Below, one piece after another: positions 51,951 to 63,963 of a stretch of 64,000 bases of DNA (the first letter of the stretch is position 1; every line of letters begins with the position of its first letter). The position numbers were made by a program, and so were the translations under genes. The notes under the pieces were generated by a model that saw only the letters and a program-made list of their open reading frames with translations, was not told the origin of the DNA and did no database searches. Origin of the DNA: Blattamonas nauphoetae (Eukaryota > Preaxostyla > Oxymonadida); NCBI GenBank assembly GCA_033064195.1, contig JARBJD010000077.1, positions 205,473 through 269,472 on the forward strand, in the 5' to 3' direction.

Positions 51951-52266
51951 TCTTTATGGTTTCCTCCTCTTCGCTGTTCGTTGCATATTCCAGTTCAGTG
52001 AGATATCTGTCGTCGAAACGACACCAATTGGCGAAGTCCATGGCTTAGTGAGAGATTTTCCAAGCTGCAAGTTCAGCTAGTGAGAGGTTCAGTTGATAAT
52101 CTTGTGTTGAGTCTAGTAGTTAAGTATCTGTCGAACGAAGTTGTTCAAGAGACTGTGGATCGAATGAAATCCAAAAAGAGAGCGGAGCAGAGGATGTACG
52201 CCGTTGAGCAGAAGCTTCCATTCAATCCTCCCCTCGCCCTTCGAGAACAGAATCATACACGACGTG

Positions 52267-52851
52267 TCAGCTACACATCCAGTCCTCTTCAGTTTTCTTC
52301 GCTTCTTCTTCATGTTTCTTCGATTCTGCTTCTTGTTTCTTCTTTTCTGCTTCCGCTCTCTTTTCTGATTCTGCTTCCCGCTTTTTCTGTTCGGCTTCTT
52401 TCTGTTCGTTTTGTTTGGCTCGCGGAGCAGTTTCCATGTCAGCATCTCGTTTCCACTATTCTTGTTGCTTCAGGCTCTCCTCCTCAGCTTTCTTCTGCTT
52501 CACGTCAGGTGTGACTTCTTCCTTTTTCTCCTCCCTTTTCTCTTTCTTCACTGTTTCATATCTTTCCGTGTCTTTCTCTTTCTTTTCATTCGTTGGTGTT
52601 GGTGGATCGTTCTTGTTTGGTTCAAATCCCTTCCTTCTCTCCGATCTCTCCTCCTCTTCCTTCTTCCCTTCCTTCTCTTTCTTCTCCTTGAACATATCCG
52701 GTTTTTCCTTCAACTTTTCCTGATCATCCGATCCATGTGTGGCATGTAGTGTCGATTTGGGGTCTTCAGGCTGTCCCATTGTTGAGGGGTGATCTCTGTT
52801 CTTCTTGTACTGTTCCATCTGCTGATCGCATCCGCTTCCTATTCCCTCCAT
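52267..52851 (-). pseudogene. Lys/Glu-rich coiled-coil protein, one in-frame TAG
   Basis: The minus-strand frame starting at 52851 (MEGIGSGCDQQMEQYKKN) is highly charged: DMFKEKKEKEGKKEEEERSERR, then KKEEVTPDVKQKKAEEESLKQQE. A TAG lies at 52458-52456, after which the same frame continues as a coiled coil (EQKEAEQKKREAESEKRAEAEK) to TGA at 52269-52267. If TAG were Gln the protein would be continuous, but TAG ends the intact receptor at 22272, so a broken gene is the simpler reading. Upstream, a short piece (GKCITDNLEDCERAAANDFW, 52930-52860) may belong to the same gene. Family unknown. Confidence 0.45.
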
Positions 52852-53037
52852 TCACTTTTCTCGCTTCGCATCTTTCCAAAAATCGTTCGCAGCAGCTCTC
52901 TCACAATCCTCGAGGTTATCCGTAATACACTTCCCGATTCGCCCAGATCGTCGCTGAGGACGGAAAGATAAATCTTGGCTGAAGACGGCTGGTTGGGATT
53001 GGTTGGTTGAATTTGGTGTTCCCTTTCGTTTGAGTGT

Positions 53038-53500
53038 TTATTTCTCCTCCTTTTCGAGAGCTGATAGCTCTTCTTTCACTGCAGACAGAATAGACTCTTC
53101 CTCCTTCCTCAAATTGTTGAAGCGAGCCTTCATTCGTTTCTTGTCATCCCTTGCTTTCTGTTTGAGTTCTTTGGCTTTTGCTTCGGTAATGCAGATCGGC
53201 ATATTGTACAGACGGCATTTTGACATGCAATTTGAGTCGTCAGGCTCGTCTTCGGACATTTCTTCGTCTTCAGTTTGAGGATCCTCGTCATGAACGTGTT
53301 GTTGCACGTTCCGAGGCACGTTTTCAGCGACGCTTCCGTTTCTCGCACCATATCAGCAAAGTGAGCATCAATTGGGGATGAGTGTGTAGTGTTTGATGTT
53401 GTGTTGTTCTTTCTCGTTGTGTTTGTTGCGTTCTGGACAGCGGCAGAGATGAACAACACATTCAGATCATGATTCCAGCCTTCCCATCGCAAAAATGTTC
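53038..53500 (-). pseudogene. Coiled-coil protein fragment with a frameshift
   Basis: The 3' part (53319-53038) reads QTEDEEMSEDEPDDSNCMSK, RLYNMPICITEAKAKELKQK and a Lys/Glu helix ending LEKEEK-stop. The 5' part (53492-53310) is a different frame (SSPIDAHFADMVRETEASLK) that leads into it after a small shift near 53320. A 1-2 base indel or an unseen intron would explain it. It lies in the same direction as the coiled-coil frame at 52267-52851 and may be the upstream part of one gene. No family recognised. Confidence 0.4.
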
Positions 53501-55289
53501 AATAATGTTCATTTATTCAGTCATAAACGAACATCTTTTTCAAATACTGTCACGTTTGGCAGGAAAGGGACGTTTTCTTCTCGAATGGCAATCCCTTTTT
53601 GATTGCTAAGATTTCAAGTGGTTGCGTGAAGCAGATTTGTTCATCGCCATCGAAAGTGGAATGAAGGAGCAGAAATGACTGGTGATCATTCGTTTTATCT
53701 TTTGTATGACCCATGTGAGGAAATAGAGGACGATCAGAGTTTTGAATGGTTGCGAAAGACTTAAATGAGAAAGAATCGACGCTGTTGAGTAGATGAACAA
53801 TGAAACCAAAATAATAGATGATTTTTGTACGATATTTGGATGGAAAGAATGACACAGTCAATGAAAGAACGAAAACAATGATGATCGGTTCACAGACCTG
53901 ATCCAACACGGGGTTCATCCTGTTTCGCTTTCATTGAGCAACAAGATCTTGTTATAAATGCTTCTGCTCATCCTTTGAGATGACAAGGACAATCTTATCG
54001 GATTCACGATGATTCGGATGACCATCATTGGAAGAGCATGTTTCTGTTGAATGTCAGCATGAATACAGGTTTAAAATGACACGAAAAGACACTCGTATCC
54101 AAGTGACAGATGACTGAGGGGTTAAAACTGACATAACGTCACAGTACAGACGTCATTGTGCTTGATGGAACAATCATGAAGAATACGATTCGAAAGTGGC
54201 TGAAGTGGTGGCAATTCTGAGATTGAAGATTGTATTGATGGAGTTGATTGCCTGCCTGTTGTTTTGGTTCGAGTATTTCGAAGTCTGGTGGAGGATCTTC
54301 AACGACGAACAGGATGCTGAATGAAGAGAAGAGAGAAGTTGGAATGCCGAAAGGAATGAAAATACACACTTTTCAAGACTGTGTGATGTGATGGCGCGGT
54401 TATTGTAGATTAGTCACTTCCAGGGAGATCACAACAGAGAAACGTGATTGATCTGGAGTGAGTGGATTAAATCTAATATTGTATACCTAGAAGAGAACAA
54501 GACACATGTGTGATGATGAAAAAGAGTGCGAGAAAGCAAACGAGAAGGTTAGTCATGATTGAGCTGTTTGAAAGTAAATTGTGGGTTCGATCTAGCCAGG
54601 CACGTGGATACGAAATTACAGAGATTTTCCCAGTCAGAGGTGTAATGAGAAGATTTATTATGTCGATTAAGCAAATAAAAAAGGGGTGTTGAGTCTCGAA
54701 AAATGCACCCCATATCGGAAACTGGTTTGAAGCAGCTATCTCTCCCCTATCCAATCAAAATGTGAGAGATCGTTATCCAACCTGTTTTCCAGACTAATGA
54801 AGAGAATCGACAAAGAGTGGACACGATGGCATCAGCAACATGGGCAGACAGAGCATAGCGTTTTCTATTCATGAAATGAAATTCAAAATGTGTTCTAAAA
54901 ACCATATAAAGAAAGACTGAGAACCTTTGTTCATTCTGTGTCACTCGTTAAAGTCATGGTTGTGATTGGTTGCTTTTTTTGTCTTGTTTTGTCTTTTCCC
55001 GTCTTGCTTTTGAAAAGGCCTGGTCCAATCGTTTCGACTTCCGAATAGCGATTTCTGCACTGGGTTCTGAACAATGGAGAGAAGCCGCCGCGCCAACGTG
55101 TCGATTTTGTGATGGTCGAATAGGAGGAAGTTTGGCTTGCCTCAATAATTGAAATCGATCACCAACGTTGTAAGAACGGACCCAGGCAGCCTCGTTGAAT
55201 GGATCTGTCGGCTCCTCTTCCCCAGATAGCCTCCACGCTGCAGGAAAGAGATTAAGGGGATACGGGTCACGTAGAGATACTTGGCTTTT
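53501..55289. other. Non-coding stretch before the rDNA
   Basis: A few frames of 60-120 codons (53550-53918 and 54473-54754, minus) have hydrophobic parts but no start context or motif. The frame 54954-55334 (minus) runs into the 18S gene and is spurious. The last 330 bases (54960-55289) are where the 5' part of 18S should be, but no conserved 18S block is present there. Confidence 0.45.
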
Positions 55290-56018
55290 TGGTGAGTAAT
55301 GATAAAGGTCGAATCGGAAAATCCGATGTGTCATTGAAATTTCTGCCCTATCAACTTGACGGTAGGATAGAGGCCTACCGTGGTGGTGACGGGTAACGGA
55401 GAATCAGGGTTCGATTCCGGAGAGGGAGCCTGAGAAACGGCTACCACTTCCAAGGAAGGCAGCAGGTGCGCAAATTGCTCAATCGAAATCATAATTCGGA
55501 AGCAGTGACAAAAAATACAAATGCTGGGTTATCTCAGCAATTTGAATGGTTGTGGTGTAAGTATCCGCAAGAGCAGCGATTAGAGGGCAAGTCTGGTGCC
55601 AGCAGCCGCGGTAATTCCAGCTCTAATAGTGTATACTAAAATTGCTGCAGTTAAAAAGCTCGTAGTTGGATTTTGGAGGAAACGTCGATTTCTGTGTGAT
55701 GGGATACATTGTGTTTCATCTTGCAGGAAGTGTTTTTTCCGATATTTTCGAAGACAGGTCTTGCGCTTTATTGAGTGAGGCTATGGATTCGGAGGTTTTA
55801 CTTTGAAGAAATTGGAGTGTTCAAAGCAGGCGTTATGCAACTGAACAGATTAGCATGGAATAATAAAATAGGACACTTGTTTATTGTTTTCTTCGGAAGA
55901 TGATAAAGTCCATTTTGTTGGTTTATGGAGCAGGTGTAATGATTAATAGGGACAGTTGGGGGCATATGTATTGCATTGTCAGAGGTGAAATTCTTGGATT
56001 TATGCAAGACGAACTAAG

Positions 56019-56065
<47 letters not shown>

Positions 56066-56695
56066 AGGGGATCGAAGGCGATCAGAAACCGCCCTAGTCT
56101 TAACTATAAACGATGCCAACTAGGGATTGGAGGGAGCTTTATGGCCTCGTCAGGACCTTTAGAGAAATCAAAGTCTCTGGGTTCTGGGGGGAGTATGGTC
56201 GCAAGTCTGAAACTTAAAGAAATTGACGGAAGGGCACCACCAGGTGTGGAGCCTGCGGCTTAATTTGACTCAACACGGGGAAACTTACCAGGTCCAGACA
56301 CGGGAAGGATTGACAGATTTTGAAGCTCTTTCTTGATTCCGTGGGTGGTGGTGCATGGTCGTTCTTAGTTGGTGGAGTGATTTGTCTGGTTAATTCCGAT
56401 AACGAACGAGACCTCAACCTGCTAAATAAGTTGGTCGCTTTTTAGTAAGTGATGTAACTTCTTAGAGGGACTACTACAGTTGCATGTAGGGGAAGCTTGA
56501 GGCAATAACAGGTCTGTGATGCCCTTAGATGTCCTGGGCCGCACGCGCGCTACACTGATTGATTCAACGAGTTTGTGCTTGCCCGAAAGGGTTGGCTAAT
56601 CTTTTGAATGTCAATCGTGCTGGGGATTGATCTTTGTAATTTTGGATCATGAACGAGGAATACCTAGTAAGTGCAAGTCATCAGCTTGCGCTGAT

Positions 56696-56745
<50 letters not shown>

Positions 56746-56824
56746 ATCAGATGAAATGTTCGGATGATGTGATTGCAGTTGCGCAAGTGACAGCGGTTAT
56801 GTTAGAAGAACAGTGAATCTTATT

Positions 56825-56885
<61 letters not shown>
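55290..56885 (+). rRNA. 18S (SSU) rRNA, 5' end missing
   Basis: Recognised blocks in order: AATTTCTGCCCTATCAACTT (55337), GTGACGGGTAACGG, CTTCCAAGGAAGGCAGCAGG, GGTGCCAGCAGCCGCGGTAA (about 55596), TAAAAAGCTCGTAGTTGGA, AGAGGTGAAATTCTTGGAT, GAAACTTACCAGGTCCAGAC, the CACCGCCCGTC block, and the 3' end GAACCTGCGGAAGGATCATTA. Similarity starts near 55290. The first 250-300 nt of 18S, with its usual start, GAAACTGCGAATGGCTC and TAATTCTAGAGCTAATAC, are absent from the upstream DNA. The 5' coordinate is my estimate. The gene is either a truncated copy or the product of an assembly join. Confidence 0.9.
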
Positions 56886-56887
<2 letters not shown>

Positions 56888-57009
56888 AAAATTTAAATAT
56901 ATTAAACAATATATGATAATAAAATAAAGTCTACATTTAGTGATGTAGATTTTAAGGTGCCTCAATATATAAATAATATAAGTGTAGCCAATGATATATA
57001 AAATAATAA
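56886..57009 (+). other. ITS1
   Basis: AT-rich spacer of about 124 bp between the 18S 3' end and 5.8S. Confidence 0.75.
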
Positions 57010-57162
57010 ACTTTTGGTAGTGGATATCTTGGCTCTTGCATCGATGAAGAACGCAGCAAAGCGCGATAGTTAATGTGAATCGCAAGAATCTGTGAATCAT
57101 CAAAGTTTTGAACGCATCCTGCGGTGTCTTAACTTTTAGTTAAGAGACCATTCTTATTTCAG
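57010..57162 (+). rRNA. 5.8S rRNA
   Basis: Contains GTGGATATCTTGGCTCTTGC, GATGAAGAACGCAGC, AATGTGAATCGCA and TTTTGAACGCATCCTGCGG, the usual 5.8S blocks. Ends are approximate. Confidence 0.85.
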
Positions 57163-57374
57163 AATTGGTAAATATTAAAATATCTTTTTATCCTTACTTG
57201 GGATAGAAAGGAAATGAGATGAACATATTGAGTATATGTCATCTTTAATAATATCGATATATGAATCATTAAGAGATATTGTTGAAATATGATATATAAA
57301 CAATTTGATATTTAAATATAAATATTTAATTGTCTTGTATACTTCTGTTTTAACAACTCACTTTATTATAGAAA
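57163..57374 (+). other. ITS2
   Basis: AT-rich spacer of about 210 bp. Both ends are approximate. Confidence 0.65.
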
Positions 57375-58653
57375 ACAATCTGAAATTAAGAAAGATTACC
57401 CGCTGAACTGAAGCATCTAAATAAGCGGAGGAAAAGAAACTAACTAGGATTCCTATAGTACCGGCGAGGGAAGTAGGAAAAGCCCAAAGCTAAAATCTAT
57501 GCGGGCTGTTTTGCATGCATAGAGATGTGCTTTATAGATGTGGGGTTGTGTTGTGAAGAAGATAGAGGCTAAAATACCCTTTCGAACGGGTTATCATAGA
57601 GGGTGAAAATCCCGTTTTTGGCCTTGTTTCACAATGCGCTAAGCTCTGCAATCGTCGAGTCGGGTTGTTTGAGATTGCAACCCTAATTGGGTGGTAAGCT
57701 TCATCCAAGGCTAAATATATGCAAGAGACCGATAGCGAACAAGTACCGTAAGGGAAAGATGAAAAGTATTTTGGAAAAAAGTTGAAATAGGGCTTGAAAC
57801 TTCCAAAAGGGAAGCGATACAACTCTATAGAGAAGATTTGTTATATATCGATTGTTGGAAAGATTTTTGAAGATGTGTAATTATAACTGTAAAAGGTTAA
57901 ACATATTTTCACGAAGTTTTTCTGATGATTAGATATATAATAGAAATCGGTCAATCGTGTTTTCTGATAATCAAGATTTCAAATTCAGGAAGGTAGAATT
58001 GTTCATTCATTTCGATGGGTGGATGATTTGTTTATAGCCTCGAATTAGACGGATTTGAATATTCTACATAGGAGGAGAACACAAATGAACCTTATTGATT
58101 GGGGTTTAAGTTTATCTTAACGAGAGTATCTTTGCAAGGAAATTTTGATGATATGTGGTTGATATATGATTTACTTTGATTAGTTTCGGCTAGTCAATTG
58201 GTAAGTAATAATTGATCGTATATTGTTGAATGCAATTAGACGGCTCTGTTCGAAGATAGATTTTAAGATTGACTTTAGTTGGATATGGATTGTATTGCCC
58301 CGTCTTGAAACACGGACCAAGGAGTCTATCAGACATGCGAGTATTTGGGTAATTTAAACCTAATAATGCGTAATGAAAGTGAAGACAATCGTTTTGGATT
58401 GTTGAGATATGAAATTATGATCTGTCTAGATTATGATGGCAATATCGACCGACTGATTCTAAAGATTAATTTCCAACTCTCGGGTTGGAAGGGATTGGTT
58501 CGAGTTATAGCATATCTGATAGGACCCGAAAGACGGTGAACTTTGCTTGAGTGTGGGTGAAGCCAGAGGAAACTCTGGTGGAAGCTCGTCGGGGTAATGA
58601 CGTGCAACTCTTTCCTTAGACTTGAGTTAAGGGGCGAAAGACTAATCGAACCG

Positions 58654-58699
<46 letters not shown>

Positions 58700-59169
58700 T
58701 TGTTATAATGAGTTTTGTCCGGTAAAGCGAATGATTAGAGGTCTTGGGGGAGGAATTCCCTCAACCTATTCTCAAACTCTAAATGGGCAAAAAGACGTTT
58801 GTAAATGATGATTGATTCAGGGAAGGGATTGATTTTACTGATGATTGTATGAATGGATGCCTTTTGGGGTAATTGTTTGTATGATTATTAGGGATTTATT
58901 CTGGAAATGAGTTGATTGTTGTTGAAGGTTTAAATTAGATATATGGATTGTCTACCTTTAAAGTGTTGTTTAAGTAAACAGCGTGATAAAAAGATGATCC
59001 AATAAAGAATTGAATCAATAGCTCCAAGTGGGCCATTTTTGGTAAGCAGAACTGGCGATGCGGGATGAACCGAAAGTTGTGTTAAGGTGCCGGAATTTGT
59101 GCTCATGAAGATACCATAAAAGGTGTCAATTCATATAGACAGCAGGACGGTGGCCATGGAAGTCGGTAT

Positions 59170-59203
<34 letters not shown>

Positions 59204-60385
59204 TGAATTGGCCCTGAAAATGGATGGCGCTTCAGCACAATACCTATACACGACCAAAATCATGATGATGATTTTGTGTAGGAGGGCGTGCGGGTTTTTT
59301 AGAAGCTATGATGTGAATCATGGTGGAAAAGCCTGTAGTGCTGATCTTGGTGGTAGTAGCAAATATTCAAATGAGAAACCTCTCAATGGGGGATAATTTT
59401 GAAGACTGAAGAGAAGAAAGGTTCCATATGAATCTAATTGAGATATGGGTTAGTCGACCCTAATGAATCGGTTAAATACCGTGATATAAAATGGATTTTG
59501 TAAAAGCAGGATTCATATTCAGAAAGGGAAGAAGGTTAATATTCCTTCACCTTTTACGTGTGGATAATTAAAATGGCAACATAAAGAAGCCTGTACTCAT
59601 CAGAAAACACATCGGGAAGAGTTTTCTTTTCTTCTTAACGACTGATAAAGCTCGTTGTTAATATTATTTGCATGAGCATTGGGCATGGAAGCGGGTTAAC
59701 CGGAGAAGTGGCCAATCAGTTGGAAGAGCCCCTCTATTTATATGAGGAAGACATTTATTGTTGATAGCAAGTAAAATGGTCCGATTGTGTTTTATGATCC
59801 TTGAAACTACAGGGGACTGAATGATTTTCACACGAGGTCGTACTGATAACCGCAACAGGTCTTCAAGGTGAGGAGCCTCTAGTCGATAGAAGAAAGTAGG
59901 TAAGGGAATTCGGCAAAATAGATCCGTAACTTTGGGAAAAGGATTGGCTCTAAGGATCGGTCCGTCGGGTTCGATGAAAGCGGGTTACTTATTTAGATGG
60001 ATTGTGTTGATTTGTTGGCGGGCTTGGCAACAGGTCTGCTGATGAGTTGATATAGTCTGTTTAAGGGTGGCAGCGCGTGTCGTAAGTGTGCTTGATTGTG
60101 TGTCTATATTGAAGAGGAGACTTTTTGATTGGATGCAAAATTGGGTGCATTTTCTCGAATCGCTTTTTAATCGAAGCGAGTTAGTTTCGGATTGTAGATC
60201 TCGATCTGCAGACGAGATTAATGGAGTATAAACGATTAACTTAGAACTGGAACGGACAAGGGGAATCCGACTGTTTAATTAAAACAAAGCAATGTGAAGG
60301 CTGGAAAACGGTGTTGACACATTGTGATTTCTGCTCAGTGCTCTGAATGTCAAAGTGAAGAAATTCAATCAAGCGCGGGTAAACA

Positions 60386-60429
<44 letters not shown>

Positions 60430-60528
60430 CTCTAATTAGGGACGCGCATGAATGGATTAACGAGATTCCCACTGTCCCTATCTACCATCTAGCGAACCCA
60501 CAGCCAAGGGAACGGGCTTGGAAGAATC

Positions 60529-60566
<38 letters not shown>

Positions 60567-61453
60567 AGAATCTGTGAAATGATTTAGAGGGTATAGGATA
60601 GGTGGGAGAGGGCAACCTCGACAGTGTAATACCACTACTTTTATTATCATTTTACTTATTTGATTGTTGAGGAGCATTATATGGTGTACTGGTGTGATAT
60701 GTTTGTAGTCCTCGGATTATACGCAGATTGCATTTCAGGCCATATTATGATTCTGGAACTAAACGTTAAAGGAGTTGGTTTAATTTATGATGATGGGGTC
60801 TAGTTGGGGCGACTTGACTAGGTTCTACATTGTATGGCGACTCTGGGGGATAGTAGTCTTCGGGCTATGTGTACCTACGTGATCTCATTCAAAGACATTT
60901 TCTGATGGGGAGTTCGGCTGGGGCGGCACATCTGTTAAACAACAACGCAGGTGTCCTAAGATGAGCTCAGTGAGAACAGAAATCTCACGTAGAACAGAAG
61001 GGTAAAAGCTCATTTGATTTTGCTTTTCAGTATGAAGACAAACCGTGAAAGCGTGGCCTAACGATCCTTTGAGTTTTACAAGTGTTAAGCCAGAGGTGTC
61101 AGAAAAGTTACCACAGGGATGAATATATAGAAATATGTTGCGATGAAGTTAGATAGTCCCAGTTAAATATATTATATTTAGCTAGTCACTTATGGAAGTA
61201 AGTGGCAACACACCTGGTTATTGAAATATATACAGAGATGTATATAATCAATAAATCATTTTATAAATGATTTTGACGGTCGGTAAGGTGTGCACCAAAA
61301 TGACAATGTATGTATGTGTTTTGGTGTATGGTACGACCTATCCCAATTATAAAATAATTATTAAATCATACTTGTGTATGATTGATAATAGTATTATTGA
61401 AGTTGGTAAATATGAGAACTGGCTTGTGGCAGCCAAGCGTTCATAGCGACGTT

Positions 61454-61490
<37 letters not shown>

Positions 61491-61533
61491 CGAAGCAGAA
61501 TTCGCCAAGTGTTGGATTGTTCACCCACTAACA

Positions 61534-61570
<37 letters not shown>

Positions 61571-62140
61571 TAGTTTTACCCTACTGATGAATTATTGTCG
61601 TGATGGTAATTCAAGTTAGTACGAGAGGAACCCTTGAATCGCATAATTGGTATTTGTGGTTGGTTGATAGGCCAGTGCCACGAAGCTACCATGCGTGGGA
61701 TTATGACTGAACGCCTCTAAGTCAGAATCCTTGCCAGATTAATGCGAGAATGGTGTCTGGTAAATGACCAGATTTGTATGGATTTGTTATTGATATGGAT
61801 AATAGTGTGTTTGATGTGTGGATCCGCGGCATGCAAGGCAGAGTGCTCGTGCGGGCAACCGTGGGGCATTTATGTGTGTGTGTTTCTTGGAGCTGCATGT
61901 TTTGCACTTACTGTAGTTGAAATGTAGATCAGCGATAAGGCCAGCCGTCAACATCAGGCAAGTATGGAATGTGTGTGACAGCGCATCTGTGCATGTTTGA
62001 TGTGGTTGGTAGACATAATTGCTTGAGAATCCATGCGACGGAGATCCTTTGTAGACGACTTAAAATGAAGTGGGGATTGTAAATGGCAGAGTAGCTCTAC
62101 GTTACGATCCATTGAGATTTCAGCCCACTTTCTATGATCG
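57375..62140 (+). rRNA. 28S (LSU) rRNA, interrupted by an intron-like insertion
   Basis: It begins with GATTACCCGCTGAACTGAAGC and AATAAGCGGAGGAAAAGAAA, and contains TAGCTGGTTCCCTCCGAAGT, GGGAGTAACTATGACTCTCT, GACCCTGTTGAGCTTGACTC, the sarcin-ricin region (CCTTGAATCGC... preceded by AGTACGAGAGGAAC) and a 3' end near CAGCCCACTTTC. It is split at GGGAT|AACTGGCTTG by a 296-nt insertion (61121-61416). The usual variable regions are present. The 3' end is approximate. Confidence 0.9.
61121..61416 (+). other. Putative group I intron in 28S, site equivalent to L2449
   Basis: The insertion lies exactly within the near-universal GGGAUAACUGGCUUGUGG block, between GGGAU and AACUGG, at the E. coli 2449 position used by known group I introns. 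The last exon base is U and the last inserted base is G, as group I splicing requires. An internal guide GTCCC (61156-61160) pairs with exon GGGAU and puts a U-G wobble at the splice site (P1). A hairpin CACTTA/TAAGTG follows, and AGTT upstream of the guide could form a short P10 with AACT. No homing endonuclease frame exists. P3-P7 could not be fully drawn by eye. Confidence 0.6.
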
Positions 62141-62207
62141 ATATAAGGAAATGCAAAATATTTCTTTGTTTAGTGGATGAATTGTACATTAAAGAAATAT
62201 CAAGTGT

Positions 62208-62508
62208 TTAAGTATTTTGACAAAGTATTTTTGACAAAGTATATTTGACTAAGTATTTTGACTAAGTACAAAATGTATTAAGTCAATTGTACTAAGTACA
62301 AAATGTATTAAGTCAATTGTACTAAGAACAAAATGTATTAAGTATTGTACTAAGAACAAAATGTATTAAGTATTTTGACTAAGTACAAATTGTATTAAGT
62401 CAATTGTACTAAGTACAAAATGTATTAAGTATTTTGACTAAGTACAAATTGTATTAAGTCAATAGTACTAAGTACAAAATGTATTAAGTCAATAGTGCTA
62501 AAGTCATA
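62208..62508 (+). repeat. Tandem repeat downstream of 28S, about 30-bp unit
   Basis: Units of the type ACTAAGTACAAAATGTATTA followed by AGTCAATTGT, repeated about nine times with variants (AGTACAAATTG, AAGAACAAAATG). A subunit TTGTACTAAGTACAA is palindromic. Typical of an rDNA spacer. Confidence 0.85.
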
Positions 62509-62559
62509 TTGATATTCTCTATGTATAGTTCTCTTTAAACAATTTGTAAATATTTGGTA

Positions 62560-63200
62560 CAATGGACATTAACATATTGCTTACTTGTGTTGTTCTTAAG
62601 TATGAATGTACAAAGGAATGCATATAGTAAAAGTGTTAAAGTCAATTTATCATTTGTTAACATATTGTGCAATAGGACATTAACAAAAGAAATACTTGTA
62701 TGTGTATGCATTGACTTAATGAAATGTTAAGTCATTACTTGATATGTTCTTGTGTAAGGACATTAAGAGTAAAACACTGTATGGATGTACAAGGGCAATT
62801 AATATAATGTCAATGTATTTATACACCTGGACATTAATATTAGTGCACTCCAATGTATTTATACACTGGGACACTAAGTAATTAATGTACTCCTATGTAT
62901 TTGTACAAGGGCATATATTAGTAAATGCCTATGTATTTGTACACTGGGACATTAACTTCATGGTAATGCCTATGTACTTATACACTGGGACAGTAATACT
63001 AAAGTTCTGTATGAATGTACAGGGACATTAAGTGAATATTAATTCCTTAACATTCATACAGTGGAGCCAAACACTAAAGTACTGTATGAGTGTACAGTGG
63101 AATTACTTTATTAAGAAATTCCTTCACATTTTATACAAGGGAGCCAAACACTGATGTATAGTGTAAGTGTATAGGAAATTCCCTTAAGATTTCCTTAACA
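62560..63200 (+). repeat. Irregular AT-rich repeat field
   Basis: About ten diverged copies of a 40-60-bp unit with the core TGTATTTATACACTGGGACA. Downstream copies read CATTCATACAGTGGAGCCA. Confidence 0.7.
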
Positions 63201-63243
63201 TTTATACAGTAAGGACAAAATCCTCCTTTGCCCTTCATGACCA

Positions 63244-63256
63244 GGGTTAGGGTTAG
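63244..63256 (+). repeat. Short TTAGGG-type motif
   Basis: GGGTTAGGGTTAG, two telomere-type units, between the repeat field and a protein-coding gene. Confidence 0.5.
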
Positions 63257-63551
63257 ATCAGCACTCGGTCGCTCGCACCTTCATCTTCCAGTTGTGCGCT
63301 GAAAACTTGACATTGTTGTGAGATCAATTGTATCAACCTTCATGACAGATTTTCTCTTATTGCAGTTTCTTTTTAGAAAAGTCTGTTTGATCCACCCATA
63401 TCTTTATTCCAACCGTTTCCCCAATTCTTTCCATCAACCAGAAAGAAAGGCGTGAAATGCACTATCAAGTTAAGGAAAAGAAGGCGTGACTTCATTTCTC
63501 ACAGTCTGTCTCATCTACTGCAATCATCCTCTCAAAAAACGTCGACGTAGA
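63257..63551. other. Upstream region of the last gene
   Basis: No gene seen. It includes TTTCTCTTATTGCAG (about 63350-63366), which could be a splice acceptor if the last gene has an unseen upstream exon. The frame upstream of 63552 is open back to about 63474 but does not look like protein. Confidence 0.35.
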
Positions 63552-63963
63552 ATGAAACAGTTCAGATTTCATGGTATGCTTTTGGTGTTTTGATCATGTA
63601 TCTGTTGGCTGACCCCACATTTCTGAATACATAGATGTTGCCGCTCGTCGAGCTCAGGCCATTGCAGAAGAGGAAGAAGAATCTATCGTTCCTCCTCCGT
63701 CTACTCCTAAGTCCCAACAGTCCCGCATGCTGTTTGCCCTATCAACTCCAACGCGACAAACGCCCCAACGAGTCAAGACTGAGGATAAGGTCGAGAAGAT
63801 GCTCCGCAACCAGATGAGCGGAGCAGTGAATCCAGGCGAGATCACGTATTCCATAGAAGAATCTACAACGATGAGTGAAGAGAACCCAACCTTCCTCATT
63901 ATTGAACAAAAAGGATGTTCAAGCATCACCTTTGTTTGTGCTCTCAGTAAAATTGAGTCCTGA
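63552..63963 (+). CDS. Two-exon small protein, 116 residues, unknown function
   Basis: Exon 1 is 63552-63573 (MKQFRFH plus one base). A 61-nt intron (GTATGC...ATACATAG, 63574-63634) is followed by exon 2, 63635-63963, ending in TGA. The phase is kept: CATG|AT gives His-Asp. The product is hydrophilic: an acidic stretch (AIAEEEEES), a Ser/Thr/Pro-rich middle (PPPSTPKSQQSRMLFALSTP, TPQRVK), and a C-terminal part with NPGEITYSIEE and TFLIIEQKGCSSITFVCAL that may be a small beta fold. No family is recognised. The start is the first Met of an open frame. Confidence 0.6.

Noticed and set aside
50237-52080. Three long overlapping open frames (473-603 codons) on the plus strand
   Set aside because: They are the same 17-bp repeat read in three frames. 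The unit simply lacks stops.
54954-55334. Minus-strand frame of 126 codons
   Set aside because: It runs into conserved 18S sequence and has no family pattern; spurious.
57532-61927. Several frames of 60-97 codons within 28S
   Set aside because: All lie in rRNA sequence and are chance frames.
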